Origin: Candidatus Eisenbacteria bacterium
GTDB lineage: Bacteria > Eisenbacteria > RBG-16-71-46
Length of the DNA stretch: 64,000 nt
Assembly (NCBI GenBank): GCA_020847735.1
Contig: JADLBL010000003.1
Coordinates: 1 to 64,000 of the forward strand
Direction: 5' to 3'
Shown: positions 16,528 to 26,620 of the stretch, in pieces
Layout: the number at the start of each line of letters is the position of its first letter
How positions within the stretch are numbered: position 1 is the stretch's first letter
The notes under the pieces: generated by a model
The model's input: the letters and a program-made list of their open reading frames with translations, nothing else
The model's database searches: none
Told to the model about the DNA's origin: nothing
Program-made: the position numbers and the translations under genes

Positions 16528-19500
16528 ATGACCGCGAACTTCCGTCGCCTGCGCCCGCTCCTCGCCGCTGCCACTCTGCTCACGGTCGTCCTGCTGGCTC
16601 GCGGGCCGGCCGGCGCGCCGCAGGCCTCCGCCGCCTGCGCGGATACCCTGCTCGTCCGGACCGTCAAGCGCTACTCGCTCAGCAGTGGTTCACAGGTGAC
16701 GCACATTGACACCTGCACTGCCATCGCCGTGCCGGGCCGGCGCTTCCTGCTCGAGGTCCTGCGTCCGAGTACCTCGAACCCGCTCGACTCGGCCCGGGTG
16801 ACCTACGGCGGCGTCGAGTACTTCGGCACGCACGACGTCGATGCCTCGAACGTACTCCTCAGCCGCACCATCACACCGAAGGGCACCGCCACGCTCAAGG
16901 TGACGCTCTACGGCAGTGCCGGCGCTAAGCTCGACTTGCGCATCACGCAGGTGCCCGAACCGCTCTTCCAGGTGGCCTCTCAGTCCGGCTTAAGCGGCGC
17001 CAGCAGCTCAGCGGACAAGTGGTACACCCGCTACTTCAGCATCGCCGACGGCGTGCCGGCCTCGCCCCACGTCATGGTCCTGACGAATGGAAACGTCGAT
17101 TCGACGGGCAATGCGCGGACGCTCGAGTCCGAGGTCTGGCTCAACAGCTCGCAGATCATCTTCCCCGGCGAAGTGACGCGGGGTCGCGCTTTCATCAGCC
17201 GCAGCGTGACGCTGGAGGACGACAACACGCTCGAAGTGAAGCTCCAGGGCCAGCAGTCCGGAAAGACGATGTCGGTCAAGTTCTACGGTACCGACGTGAC
17301 GGCGCCTGACCTCGCCGTCTTCGCCCCGACCGACTCACTAGTCACGCAGGCTGCAAAGGTCCTGGCTTCGGTGCAACTCGCCGACACCCAGACCGGAACG
17401 CGGCTCTGGGTGGACGGCGCGGAGAAGACCCTGACGAGCGGGGCCTGGAGTGACTCGGTTGCGCTGCCCGCGCCAGACGGCAAGACGACGCTCACCTTCG
17501 TGGGCATGAACGGCGCCTGCCTCACGGACACCGTGCGGCGGACGGTCATTCGCGACACGCAGGCTCCAACCCTGGAAGTGACCTACCCGGCCACGGAACT
17601 GGCGACCGTCGACACCACGCTGGATACGCTCGTGGTTACGGGCTACTGGATCGATTCAACGGTGACCAGGGTCGAGGTCGATGGCGATCAGGTGGCCGTT
17701 GGCGATTCGGGGCATTTCCAGGCGCATGTCCCGCTAGACATCGGACCCAACCGCATCCTGGTCCGGGCGACGGACGTGCTCGGACACGTGACGTCCCTCT
17801 GGCGGTACGTCAACCGGGTGCCGACGAACGAGTCGGCCCTGAGCGAGGTCGTCGACGCGCCCGAGCTGCCATCGACGGAGGCGACGACGTTCCTCGACGC
17901 AACCAAGTTCCTGTATACGGGCGCCTCGCCACTCCAAACCGGTGCAACCGCCAGTACGTTCGACACCGCCCGGGTGGCTGTCCTACGCGGCAAGGTCTTC
18001 GCGCGCGACATCGGACCGCTTCCAAACGTCGCCGTCAGTGTGCTCGGCCACTCGGAGTATGGGCAGACCCTTACGCGCGAGGACGGCCGATTCGATCTGG
18101 CGGTCAATGGCGGCGGCGTGGTCACGCTGCGCTTCCTCAAGGCCGGCTACCTCGAGGCCCAGCGCAATCTGCAGGTCGCCACCAACGACTACGTCGTGCT
18201 CGACAGCCTGGCCCTGATCGGCAGAAGCTCTCGCCGCTACGCAATCAGCCTCGCGGCGGACACCGTGTTCGATACGCGCTTCGAATCCGACGAGAACGGC
18301 GACCGGCGCCTCGCTCTGATGTTCCGCAGCGGCACTGGCGCGAAGGTCATTCGCGCGCCCGGCGACACGGTGACGCTGGAAAGCTCGGTCAGCGTTCGCG
18401 CCAAGGAGTACACGGTCGGCGACGGGGGGTTAGAGTCCATGCCCGCCGCGCTTCCGCCCAGCACGGCCTACACGTACTGCGTCAGTCTGAGCCTCGACGA
18501 GGCTGAGGCGCTGGCACCTGCTGGCGATCCATCCCCCGAGACGCGCTTCTCTACTCCAGTCGCCTGTTACGTGCGGGACTTCCTCCACCTGCCCCTCGGC
18601 ACCACCATTCCCTCAGGCTACTACGATCGCACGAAGGGGCAGTGGGAGGCAGGCGAGGACGGCGTCGTGCTGAGGATCGTCGATGTCGTGAACGGCCTAG
18701 CGTCGGTCGACGCCGACACGGTGGCCGGCGCGGACGACGCCGACTCGCTCCTCGCGCTGGGTATCGACGAGGCCGAACGCGCAAGGCTGGCGCAGCAGTA
18801 CGCGCCGGGCGATACGCTGTGGCGCGTCCGGGTCGACCGCTTCAGCACCTGGGACTTCAACCTCAACCTGGCCTGGCTCGCCTACTCGAGCAGCCCGGCC
18901 GCGCAGCGGGCTCGCCGCATCCTCGGGTTGGTCCCGTGCTCGACCGTGCGCAAGGGTTCGATCATTGAGTGCGAGAACCGGGTGCTCGGAGAGCGGATCC
19001 CGCTGGCCGGCTCGCCGTACTCGCTCAACTACCGCAGTTACCGGATGCCGGGTGACGCGGCGATGCGCAAGCTCCGCATTCCGCTCTACGGCGACAGCCT
19101 GCCGTCCCAGGTGCGGAAGGTCCACGTGGTCGTTGACGTGGCCGGGCAGCGCCTCACGCAGGTTCTGACTCCGCCCCTGGCGTCCACCTTCACAACCGTC
19201 GTCTGGAACGGGCTGGACGACTACAACCGTGCCGTTCGCGGTGCCGTCACGGCCCGCGTCGGTGTCGGCTACGAGTATGGTGCCGCGTATGCCATGACGG
19301 TTCGTGGAGGAGGCGGCTCCATGGACGATGCCGGTACGAGCGGCGGGGGCGCTGCTGTCGCCACTGGCAACCGTGACGAAGACCGCATCAGTTGGTCCCG
19401 ACAGAACGTGAGCATCGGCGCCCCAGGGACCGGCTCGGCCTCCCTTGGGGGGTGGACGCTCTCTGCCCACCACTTCTACGATCCGGCAGGGTCGGGGGCG

Positions 19501-22500
19501 ATCTACTACGGAGACGGTGACCTCCGCTCCGGAGACTCGATGTACCCGATGATCGACCGGATCGCCGGCAACGGCCAGTCGTACAACAACACAATCAATG
19601 AGGCCAATCCGGCTGTTTCGGAAGAGATTTCGCCACGCGATCTCGCCACAGGGCCTGATGGCCTACTCTACATTCTGATCGGCAAGTTCGCGAGCTCCGG
19701 CGGCAGAGTCTACAAGCTGCGCTCCGATGGCAAGCTGCAACTCGTGGCGGGCGACGGAGGCACAAACTATGACCCTGACGATGAAGGAAAGGCGGCCGTT
19801 GATGTCAGTCTGAACGATCCAAATAGCATCGCGTTCGGACCCGACGGCTCGCTGTATATCCTGGATACGGACACCTACGGCAGCTTCAACTACCAGCAGC
19901 GCGTGCGCCGAGTAGACCTTGCGGGTCACATCACTACTGTCGTCGGTGATGGCCACGCCGTGACCTCCGGCGGGTATGGCGACGGCGGGCCTGCCCTTGC
20001 CGCGCGACTCTGTGATCCACGCGGCCTCGCCGTGGGGCCGAACGGCGCCATCTACATCGGTGAGGCGAGCGGAAGCAGGCGCGTACGCCGCGTGGGCACC
20101 AACGGGATCATTCGCACCTTTGCCGGAACAGGACAGTTGAGCACACAGGATCTCGAAGGTCGGGCCACGACCGTCGGACTTCGAGACATCTGGGACGTAG
20201 TCGTTGACCGGGACGGTGTCCTCTATGTCGCGGACGGAGAACGCGTGAAGAAGGTGACGCCGGACGGCCAGCTCACGAATGTCACGGGCACCAGCGTGAA
20301 CTTCCGGCCGTATTCACTTACCGTCGCACCCGATGGTGGACTCTTGATTGTTAGCAGTGCGCCGGAGGCACGGTTGTACCGCCGGGATGCCGACGGCACA
20401 ATGGTGCCAGTCGCAGGCATTGGAGCATCGGGGACACGGGTTTGGAGCGAAATTGTCCCCGCTGCGGGCGCCCCGCTGCACATCTCGATCGGGCGCGGCG
20501 TGGCGGTCGGCGGCGACGGCGGCATCTGGGTGGGTGAGGACAACGTAGTCTCGCGCATCGCGACCATTCTGCCCACGAAGACGCTCGGCGAGTTCATGGT
20601 GCCCTCCGAAGACGGTCGGGAGAGCTACGTCTTCAGCTCCCGGGGCCGCCACCTGCGGACCGTTGATGCTATGACGGGTGCGGACCTGCTGACCTTCATG
20701 TACGATGGGCAGGGACGGCTCTGGAAACTGACCGACGCGGACAACAATCAGACCGTCATTACGCGGCCAAGTGCCTCCCTGACGGTCATCTGCGGCCCGT
20801 TTGGGGTGTGCGACAGTCTCTACTTGGAAGATGGCCTGCTGAGCCGTGTCGCCAACCCGAACGGCGAGGGCGTCCGACTTCTCTACAATGATCCCGACAG
20901 CGGACTGCTGACCGACTTCTACGATGCGAAGGATCAGCGGCACTGGTTCGAGTACGACAACGAAGGTCGCCTGGACAAGGACCACGACCCCGCCTCCGGC
21001 GTGCAGACGCTGACGGCCAGCGAAGCCGGCCCGACGCGCACGGTGGAAGTGGAGACGGCCTTGGGACGGACCACGACCTACGTGGCCCGGCAATCGTTCG
21101 ATGGGTATTTCCGGAAGTCCGTCGAGGATCCCTCGGGCTTCAAGTCGTTCTACGTGGATACGGTTGACGATCGTGGCCAATGGATCGCTGGGGTTTCTTC
21201 GGCCGGGGATTCCGTGCGCGGGCGTCCCAGGCCGGAGCCCCGCTTTGGCATGTTCGCGCCGATCGACACCGGGATGACGGTCGTGCTTCCCAACGGGCTC
21301 AAGCACCGGATCGGCCTCACCCGGCCGTACAGCCGGACCTCCTTCGACCCGCCGGGCGCGACCGGCGGCACATGGCAGGAGAACGTCTCGATCAACTCGA
21401 ACGGGACGTGGCAGACAACCTTCGCGCTGAGCGCCGGGACGGGCACGTGGCAGACGACCTCTCCCGAAGGGCGGTCCGTGACAACCACGGTGGATGAGTC
21501 CGGCCGCCCGCTGACCGTCGCGATCCCCGGTCTGAGTACCGTCACGCTGGGCTACGACGCGGCGGGCCGCCTCGAGGACGTGACGCAGGGCGCGAGGCTC
21601 TGGCACTACGACTACGACGACTCCGGCCGTGTCTTCCGGGCGATCAGCCCCAAGCCGGATACGGTACTGTTCGGCTACGACGCCGCCGGAAGGCTCCTCC
21701 GGCAGGACCTGCCGGGAGGACGCGTCGTTGGCTTCGGCTACGACGCCAATGGGAACGTGACGGCCCTGCGACCGCCTGGCAGCGAACTGCATGAGTTCGA
21801 CTACTCGGGAGTGGACCAGACGACGCTCTACCGGGCTCCCGACACCGGCTCAGGCGATCGCGAAACGCAATACGGCTACAACTTCGACCACCAGCTCGAG
21901 ACGATCACCCAGCCCGGGGACGTGACCGTCGAGCTCGACTACGACGCCGGCGGCCGGCTCTGGCACGTCACCCAGCCGCGTGGAACAAGCACACTAGCCT
22001 ACTCCCCGTCGACCGGGCAGCTCGCGAGCCTGACGAGCGCGGATTCACTTACCACGGTTGCCTTCGGCTACAACGGGTCGCTGCCAACGAGCGAGACCTG
22101 GTCGGGGGCAGTCGAGGGCAACGTGGCCCTGGATTGGAACCCGGACCTCCAGCCTCGCCTGCAGACGGTGACGGCGGGCGGTTCTACCGATACGGCCGGC
22201 TTCGCGTACGACCGGGACGGTCTGCTGAGGCGGGCCGGCGCGCTTGGGGTCTTTCCGCGGAGCACGAACGGCCTGCCGGACAGCACCCAGGCGGGAGTGG
22301 TGGTCAGCCGGCAGGACTACGATGGCTATGGCGACCTTGTGAACCTGCGGTATCGCACGGGAGCGAGTGTGCTCTTGCAGCAGAGCGTGCAGCGTGACGC
22401 CCTCGGCCGAATCGAGCAACTGGACGATGTGGCCGTGGATTCGAGCCGCACGTGGGAGTACGGCTACGACATCGCCGGCCGGCTCGAGCAAGTGTGGCGG

Positions 22501-23676
22501 AGCGGGCTGCTCGTCCAGCGGATCTGGTACGACGCGAACGGCAATCCCGACTCGGTGCAGGGCCCCGGGGGGGCCGGCGACAGGATCACGACAGATGTTG
22601 ACGCGCAGGACCGCCTGCTCCGCCTCGGCGATACGGGCTACATGTACACACTGAACGGCGAACTGTCCATGAAGGTCGCCGGTACCGACACCACGCGCTA
22701 CACGTACGACGCTCTCGGCAACCTTGTGACAGTCGTCTTGCCCTCGGGCCAGCGGATTGACTACCTGATCGACGGTCGCAACCGCCGCGTGGCGCGCAAG
22801 ATCGACGGGGTGATGGAGCGGCAGTGGCTGTACGAGAACGGCGTGAGCCCGGTCGCCGAGCTGGACGGCGACGGGAAGCTGCTCTGGCGGTTCGTCTACG
22901 GCACCCGGGCCCACGTCCCGGACCTGGCGATGCGCGGGGATACTGCATACCGGGTTGTGAGCGATCACCTAGGGAGCGTGCGGGCACTCGTGCGGGCCAG
23001 CGACGGGGCGGTGCGCGCCTGGTGGAACTACGACGCCTGGGGGAACGTTCTCACCAGCAGCGGACCGGGGCCGTGCCTGGGGTTCGCGGGTGGGCTCACC
23101 GACTCGCTGACCGGCTTGGTGCGGTTCGGGGCGCGGGACTACGACCCGGTTGCGGGGAGATGGACAGCGAAGGACCCGATTGGATTCGCGGGTAATGACG
23201 ACAACATGTATGCCTACTCGGCAAATGACCCATTGGACTGGGCAGACCCAAGTGGCACTGACGCGATCATCGTCAACTATGTCGGCTATCCAATACACGT
23301 TGGGCCGACAGTGCTACCACTCGGTCACGCCGGCGTGATCGCCGTGGACCCAGCAACTGGGCACACCGAGTACTATGAGTTTGGACGATACAACAACTCT
23401 TCGGGGGAGGTTGAGCGGAGAACCATCCCCGATCTGAAGTTCCACAATGGTGCGCCGACTCAGGAATCGCTGGACGCGCTTGCGAAGGCTCTGTCCGAAG
23501 GGCTCGGGAAGGGGCACCCGGCACAGTTGGACTACCGCGCTGATACCGACTATCAAGCTGTCCTCGAGTATGTGCGCAAGCGGAAGGCCAACCCGCCGAC
23601 ATGGTGGTGGCCAGGCTACACATGCAAGGTCTTCGCGAGAGAGGCTGGTAACGCGAAGAAGGAGAAGAAGCAATGA
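16528..23676 (+). CDS. Giant teneurin-like RHS/YD-repeat protein with polymorphic tip
   Basis: This 2382-aa secreted protein has, in order, a signal peptide (1-36), beta-sandwich domains including glucodextranase-like segments (about 258-425), a carboxypeptidase-regulatory-like domain (about 484-555), NHL-type propeller repeats (about 1008-1345), YD/RHS repeats (about 1365-2157) and the RHS core motif GARDYDPVAGRW with DPIGFAG and NDPLDWADPSG (about 2201-2244). The last about 137 residues after the core form a distinct tip. It contains LPLGHAGVI with YYEFGRY and a late YTCKVFARE, a His-then-Cys order that recalls permuted NlpC/P60 or LRAT-like peptidases; that is inference. RHS shells encapsulate and autocleave toxic tips. 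ATG at 16528 precedes the signal peptide; the longer open frame is spurious. The stop overlaps a candidate immunity gene. Confidence 0.85.
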   Translation: MTANFRRLRPLLAAATLLTVVLLARGPAGAPQASAACADTLLVRTVKRYSLSSGSQVTHIDTCTAIAVPGRRFLLEVLRPSTSNPLDSARVTYGGVEYFGTHDVDASNVLLSRTITPKGTATLKVTLYGSAGAKLDLRITQVPEPLFQVASQSGLSGASSSADKWYTRYFSIADGVPASPHVMVLTNGNVDSTGNARTLESEVWLNSSQIIFPGEVTRGRAFISRSVTLEDDNTLEVKLQGQQSGKTMSVKFYGTDVTAPDLAVFAPTDSLVTQAAKVLASVQLADTQTGTRLWVDGAEKTLTSGAWSDSVALPAPDGKTTLTFVGMNGACLTDTVRRTVIRDTQAPTLEVTYPATELATVDTTLDTLVVTGYWIDSTVTRVEVDGDQVAVGDSGHFQAHVPLDIGPNRILVRATDVLGHVTSLWRYVNRVPTNESALSEVVDAPELPSTEATTFLDATKFLYTGASPLQTGATASTFDTARVAVLRGKVFARDIGPLPNVAVSVLGHSEYGQTLTREDGRFDLAVNGGGVVTLRFLKAGYLEAQRNLQVATNDYVVLDSLALIGRSSRRYAISLAADTVFDTRFESDENGDRRLALMFRSGTGAKVIRAPGDTVTLESSVSVRAKEYTVGDGGLESMPAALPPSTAYTYCVSLSLDEAEALAPAGDPSPETRFSTPVACYVRDFLHLPLGTTIPSGYYDRTKGQWEAGEDGVVLRIVDVVNGLASVDADTVAGADDADSLLALGIDEAERARLAQQYAPGDTLWRVRVDRFSTWDFNLNLAWLAYSSSPAAQRARRILGLVPCSTVRKGSIIECENRVLGERIPLAGSPYSLNYRSYRMPGDAAMRKLRIPLYGDSLPSQVRKVHVVVDVAGQRLTQVLTPPLASTFTTVVWNGLDDYNRAVRGAVTARVGVGYEYGAAYAMTVRGGGGSMDDAGTSGGGAAVATGNRDEDRISWSRQNVSIGAPGTGSASLGGWTLSAHHFYDPAGSGAIYYGDGDLRSGDSMYPMIDRIAGNGQSYNNTINEANPAVSEEISPRDLATGPDGLLYILIGKFASSGGRVYKLRSDGKLQLVAGDGGTNYDPDDEGKAAVDVSLNDPNSIAFGPDGSLYILDTDTYGSFNYQQRVRRVDLAGHITTVVGDGHAVTSGGYGDGGPALAARLCDPRGLAVGPNGAIYIGEASGSRRVRRVGTNGIIRTFAGTGQLSTQDLEGRATTVGLRDIWDVVVDRDGVLYVADGERVKKVTPDGQLTNVTGTSVNFRPYSLTVAPDGGLLIVSSAPEARLYRRDADGTMVPVAGIGASGTRVWSEIVPAAGAPLHISIGRGVAVGGDGGIWVGEDNVVSRIATILPTKTLGEFMVPSEDGRESYVFSSRGRHLRTVDAMTGADLLTFMYDGQGRLWKLTDADNNQTVITRPSASLTVICGPFGVCDSLYLEDGLLSRVANPNGEGVRLLYNDPDSGLLTDFYDAKDQRHWFEYDNEGRLDKDHDPASGVQTLTASEAGPTRTVEVETALGRTTTYVARQSFDGYFRKSVEDPSGFKSFYVDTVDDRGQWIAGVSSAGDSVRGRPRPEPRFGMFAPIDTGMTVVLPNGLKHRIGLTRPYSRTSFDPPGATGGTWQENVSINSNGTWQTTFALSAGTGTWQTTSPEGRSVTTTVDESGRPLTVAIPGLSTVTLGYDAAGRLEDVTQGARLWHYDYDDSGRVFRAISPKPDTVLFGYDAAGRLLRQDLPGGRVVGFGYDANGNVTALRPPGSELHEFDYSGVDQTTLYRAPDTGSGDRETQYGYNFDHQLETITQPGDVTVELDYDAGGRLWHVTQPRGTSTLAYSPSTGQLASLTSADSLTTVAFGYNGSLPTSETWSGAVEGNVALDWNPDLQPRLQTVTAGGSTDTAGFAYDRDGLLRRAGALGVFPRSTNGLPDSTQAGVVVSRQDYDGYGDLVNLRYRTGASVLLQQSVQRDALGRIEQLDDVAVDSSRTWEYGYDIAGRLEQVWRSGLLVQRIWYDANGNPDSVQGPGGAGDRITTDVDAQDRLLRLGDTGYMYTLNGELSMKVAGTDTTRYTYDALGNLVTVVLPSGQRIDYLIDGRNRRVARKIDGVMERQWLYENGVSPVAELDGDGKLLWRFVYGTRAHVPDLAMRGDTAYRVVSDHLGSVRALVRASDGAVRAWWNYDAWGNVLTSSGPGPCLGFAGGLTDSLTGLVRFGARDYDPVAGRWTAKDPIGFAGNDDNMYAYSANDPLDWADPSGTDAIIVNYVGYPIHVGPTVLPLGHAGVIAVDPATGHTEYYEFGRYNNSSGEVERRTIPDLKFHNGAPTQESLDALAKALSEGLGKGHPAQLDYRADTDYQAVLEYVRKRKANPPTWWWPGYTCKVFAREAGNAKKEKKQ

Positions 23677-23975
23677 TCCGGACTCGGCTGCGCGTCCCAG
23701 TACTGCTCCTGTTGGCGGTTGCCGCCATTGTTACCGTGGGCGTGGCGTACGCGCTCTTGGATTCTGGGTCTAGACTCTCGGATGTTGAACGAGAGCGGGA
23801 CTATCAGCGAGCGGCTGCGCAGAATGTCGAACGCCTACTGTATGCGGTTCAAGACTCGACACTAAGGTCGCTAGCAGCGCGGAATGGGCCGAAGGGAAAG
23901 AACATGTTTGTCTACGGTGTGGTGGAGGTGCGTGTCGACTCGACGTGGACCCGAGTGATCAGCGTGCGCTGGTAA
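23673..23975 (+). CDS. Candidate immunity protein for the RHS tip
   Basis: This 100-aa protein overlaps the RHS stop codon (ATGA). It has an N-terminal membrane anchor (VPVLLLLAVAAIVTVGVAYALL), a short coiled stretch and a small beta-rich end. Position directly after a polymorphic RHS tip and membrane localisation fit an immunity protein acting in the periplasm or at the membrane. No family is recognised. Confidence 0.55.
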   Translation: MIRTRLRVPVLLLLAVAAIVTVGVAYALLDSGSRLSDVERERDYQRAAAQNVERLLYAVQDSTLRSLAARNGPKGKNMFVYGVVEVRVDSTWTRVISVRW

Positions 23976-24080
23976 GAAGCGGCACGCCCGCCTCGCTCCC
24001 TGCTAGTCACCCCGGCTCGCCTAGGGGATTTGGTACGACATCGACGGCCGCAACCGCCGCATGGCAAGATCGACGGGGTG

Positions 24081-24977
24081 ATGGAGCGACAGTGGCTGTA
24101 CCAGGATAGTGTGAGCCCGGTCGCCGAGCTAGACGGTGACGGTGAGTTGCTCTGGCGGTTCGTCTACAGCACTCGCGGGAACGTCCCGGACCTGGCGATG
24201 CGCGGGGACACCGTCTACCGGGTCGTGAGCGACCATCTCGGCAGCATCCTGGCGCTCGTCCGAGCCAGCGACGGCGCGGTGCGCGCGTGGTGGAACTTCG
24301 ACGCGTGGGGCAACGTCCTCACCAGCAGCGGACCGGGGCCATGCTTGGGATTCGCGGGAGGGCTGCCGGATTCGCTGACCGGCTTGATGAAGTTTGGGGC
24401 GCGCGACTATGATCCCAGTCTTGGGCGCTGGACGACAAAGGACCCCCTCCGCTTCGAGGGTGGAATAAACTTGTATGCCTACTGCGCAGGCGGGCCGGTC
24501 GACCTGCAGGATCCTAGTGGCCGCTTCCCGTTTGTGGGAGAGACGTGGCTTGATGCCATTGGCAAGTACACCTCCGGCAAGGGCGGGTCACACCAGGTCC
24601 CATTTTCTGAAGTTGACAAGCGGAAGTACCAACCCAGCTCGTTCCCTGGCTTCAATGAAGCCAAGAAGGTGCTTGCCCCCGGCCAGTCAACGAATGTCGA
24701 CACGGAACTGCATGAACGCATAGGTACTCTGCGAAGCCTCATAAGACCGTATGGCCGCGTGAGGTATCGACTCACAGGTTGCCTCATGCGTGGAGCTGAC
24801 GGAACGTACTATTTTGCGGGATATGTCGATGTGCTGGACGATGTGTGGGACTTCAACGTCGGAGACGGTCGTGACATACCAGGTGAGATTGCGACATGGA
24901 TCGGCAGTCACCTGCCTGGAGAGCCGTTCAGCTACCGCTTCAAGGGCCATCGGCCGGTTGAATACCATGGCTTCTAG
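24081..24977 (+). CDS. Orphan RHS core and alternative tip
   Basis: DNA from about 24041 repeats the end of the large RHS gene (from about 22781). A 4-bp deletion near 24060 breaks the frame, so this is a promoterless orphan cassette rather than a full gene. From the ATG at 24081 the frame encodes the last YD repeats and core (GARDYDPSLGRWTTKDP, then VDLQDPSG). A different 150-aa tip follows: WLDAIGKYTSGKGGSHQVPF ... DDVWDFNVGDGRDIPGE ... FKGHRPVEY. Orphan tips of this kind replace the tip of the main gene by recombination in the shared core. The DDVWDFN segment faintly recalls the Asp-rich motif of colicin-M-type lipid II hydrolases, which is a weak hint only. Confidence 0.7.
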   Translation: MERQWLYQDSVSPVAELDGDGELLWRFVYSTRGNVPDLAMRGDTVYRVVSDHLGSILALVRASDGAVRAWWNFDAWGNVLTSSGPGPCLGFAGGLPDSLTGLMKFGARDYDPSLGRWTTKDPLRFEGGINLYAYCAGGPVDLQDPSGRFPFVGETWLDAIGKYTSGKGGSHQVPFSEVDKRKYQPSSFPGFNEAKKVLAPGQSTNVDTELHERIGTLRSLIRPYGRVRYRLTGCLMRGADGTYYFAGYVDVLDDVWDFNVGDGRDIPGEIATWIGSHLPGEPFSYRFKGHRPVEYHGF

Positions 24978-25503
24978 TCAGGCGGGGCCACGACTGCTTT
25001 GGTGGATCGCATGCTTCTTGGTCGCCATTCAAGGGTGTTCGGCAAGGCACGACGCTCGTTGGAAATGGAGTCAGCCCCAGGAGGACGTGCTTTGCAGTGC
25101 TTTGCTGCATGATGGGGCTGGGCTCCGAGGGGTCGTGGGACGAGGGTGGACGGCCGAGGTGTACTACGCGGAGCGGCCTATGCGGCTCAATGATGGAACG
25201 CCGCGGCCGGACGGGGCAGCGAGCGTAGCGAAACTGACAGCAGAAAGTGATATTGTGGACCTTTTGACCGCGTTTCGAAGCGGTCCCGATACCAGTACGG
25301 TGAGCCCATTGGAGCGTGTCAATACTCGATGGGTTGTGTGCGTCTACGATTCGGTTGCGAGAACATATGCACGGCTAACAACTGCGTCCCCAGATTCGCT
25401 CGGGCATGCTTGGCGAATAGTGCCGGGGAGTGGCGCTGGCTCATGGCCAGCCCCGTTCGCCCGAGCATATTTGTTGCAGCTCAGTGGTGAACGACCAAGA
25501 TAG
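24967..25503 (+). CDS. Candidate immunity lipoprotein for the orphan RHS tip
   Basis: This 178-aa protein overlaps the orphan RHS frame by 11 bp. Its N-terminus has a signal peptide with a lipobox ending AIQGC (ATG at 24967), so the mature protein should be a lipoprotein facing the periplasm. The rest has no recognised family. Genetic linkage to a variable RHS tip is the main reason for the immunity call. Confidence 0.55.
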   Translation: MASSQAGPRLLWWIACFLVAIQGCSARHDARWKWSQPQEDVLCSALLHDGAGLRGVVGRGWTAEVYYAERPMRLNDGTPRPDGAASVAKLTAESDIVDLLTAFRSGPDTSTVSPLERVNTRWVVCVYDSVARTYARLTTASPDSLGHAWRIVPGSGAGSWPAPFARAYLLQLSGERPR

Positions 25504-25512
25504 GAATGATCA

Positions 25513-25745
25513 TACTCGCGCCCACGGACTTGGGGGTGCGCGGAGACACCGTCTACCGGGTGGTGAGCGACCATCTGGGCAGCGTGCGGGCGCTCGTGCG
25601 GGCCAGTGACGGCCTGGTGCGCGCGTGATGGAACTTCGACGCGTGGGGGAACATCCTGAACAGCAGCGGACCGGGGCCGTGCCTGGGATTCGCGGGTGGG
25701 CTCACCGATTCGCTGACGGGGCTCGTGCGGTTCGGGGCTAGGGAC
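25513..25745 (+). pseudogene. Third, broken RHS core fragment
   Basis: The sequence repeats the RHS core (VRGDTVYRVVSDHLGSVRAL...) found at about 22920-23143 and 24184-24410. A TGG codon is changed to TGA at 25626-25628, and homology stops at GARD, exactly where the IS element begins. No tip follows on the other side of the IS element. Confidence 0.75.
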
Positions 25746-25772
25746 TGACCTGCTCCCCAACGCTGCCACGGT

Positions 25773-26564
25773 TCAAGATGCCAGCCTTTGCGTGTTGAGG
25801 GTCTCAGTGTAACGCCGGGCGAACTCGCTCGGCGTCTTGTTGTCGAGGGCACTGTGCGGCCTGACTTCGTTGAAGTCCTGCCGGTAGGCATCGATCGCGT
25901 CGCGAGCCTCCGCGATGCTCCGCCACCAGTGCTGGTTCAGCAGCTCGTCCCGCATCCGGCCGTTGTAGCTCTCCATCACCGCGTTCTGGATCGGCTTGCC
26001 AGGTTGGATGAACTCCAGCGCGACCTTGTGCTCGTACGCCCACGCATCGAGTCGTGTGCTGCGAAACTCGGGCCCGTTGTCGAGGACGATGCGCGCCGGG
26101 TAGCCGCGCTCGAGCGCGATCTCCTCGAGCACCCCGATCACTCGCACCGCCGGCAGGCTCGTGTCGACCTCGCTCGCCAGCCCCTCGCGCGGGAGCACGT
26201 CCACCACGTTGAACACCCGGTAGCGCCGCCCGCTCGCGAGCGAGTCCGACATGAAGTCCATCGCCCAGCACTCGTTCACCCGCTGCGGCGTCACCAGCGG
26301 CTGCCGCGGCACCGAAACGCGCTTGTGCTTGCGACGGCGCACCGCCAGGCCTTCCTCGCGGTAGAGCCGGTACGTGCGCTTGATGTTCACCCGCACCCCT
26401 TCCCTTCGCAGCAGCAGGTGCAACCGCCGGTAGCCCCAGCGCACGCGCTCGAGCGCCAGCTCGCACAGCCGCTGCCGCAGCCCTTCCTGTGGAGGACGGC
26501 GTGAACGGTAGCGTTGGCTCGACAGCGGCACGCCCAGCGCGCTGCAGGCGCGGCGTTCCGACAC
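25773..26564 (-). CDS. IS3-family transposase OrfB (DDE integrase domain)
   Basis: This 263-aa product contains the helix-turn-helix-like region (RVRWGYRRLHLLLRREG) and an rve-type DDE core: WAMDFMSD (first Asp), VLDNGPEF (second Asp) and AVMESYNGRMRDE (Glu). The protein appears intact. It is normally made as an OrfAB fusion by a -1 frameshift; a GGGAAAAG run near the end of orfA could serve as the slippery site. The ATG at 26564 is nominal. Confidence 0.85.
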   Translation of the reverse strand: MSERRACSALGVPLSSQRYRSRRPPQEGLRQRLCELALERVRWGYRRLHLLLRREGVRVNIKRTYRLYREEGLAVRRRKHKRVSVPRQPLVTPQRVNECWAMDFMSDSLASGRRYRVFNVVDVLPREGLASEVDTSLPAVRVIGVLEEIALERGYPARIVLDNGPEFRSTRLDAWAYEHKVALEFIQPGKPIQNAVMESYNGRMRDELLNQHWWRSIAEARDAIDAYRQDFNEVRPHSALDNKTPSEFARRYTETLNTQRLAS

Positions 26565-26620
26565 TCCGGCATGGCGAGTCCTGGCCTCTGCGACGGCGGC
26601 GCGCCGGGCCGCGGCCGTCG

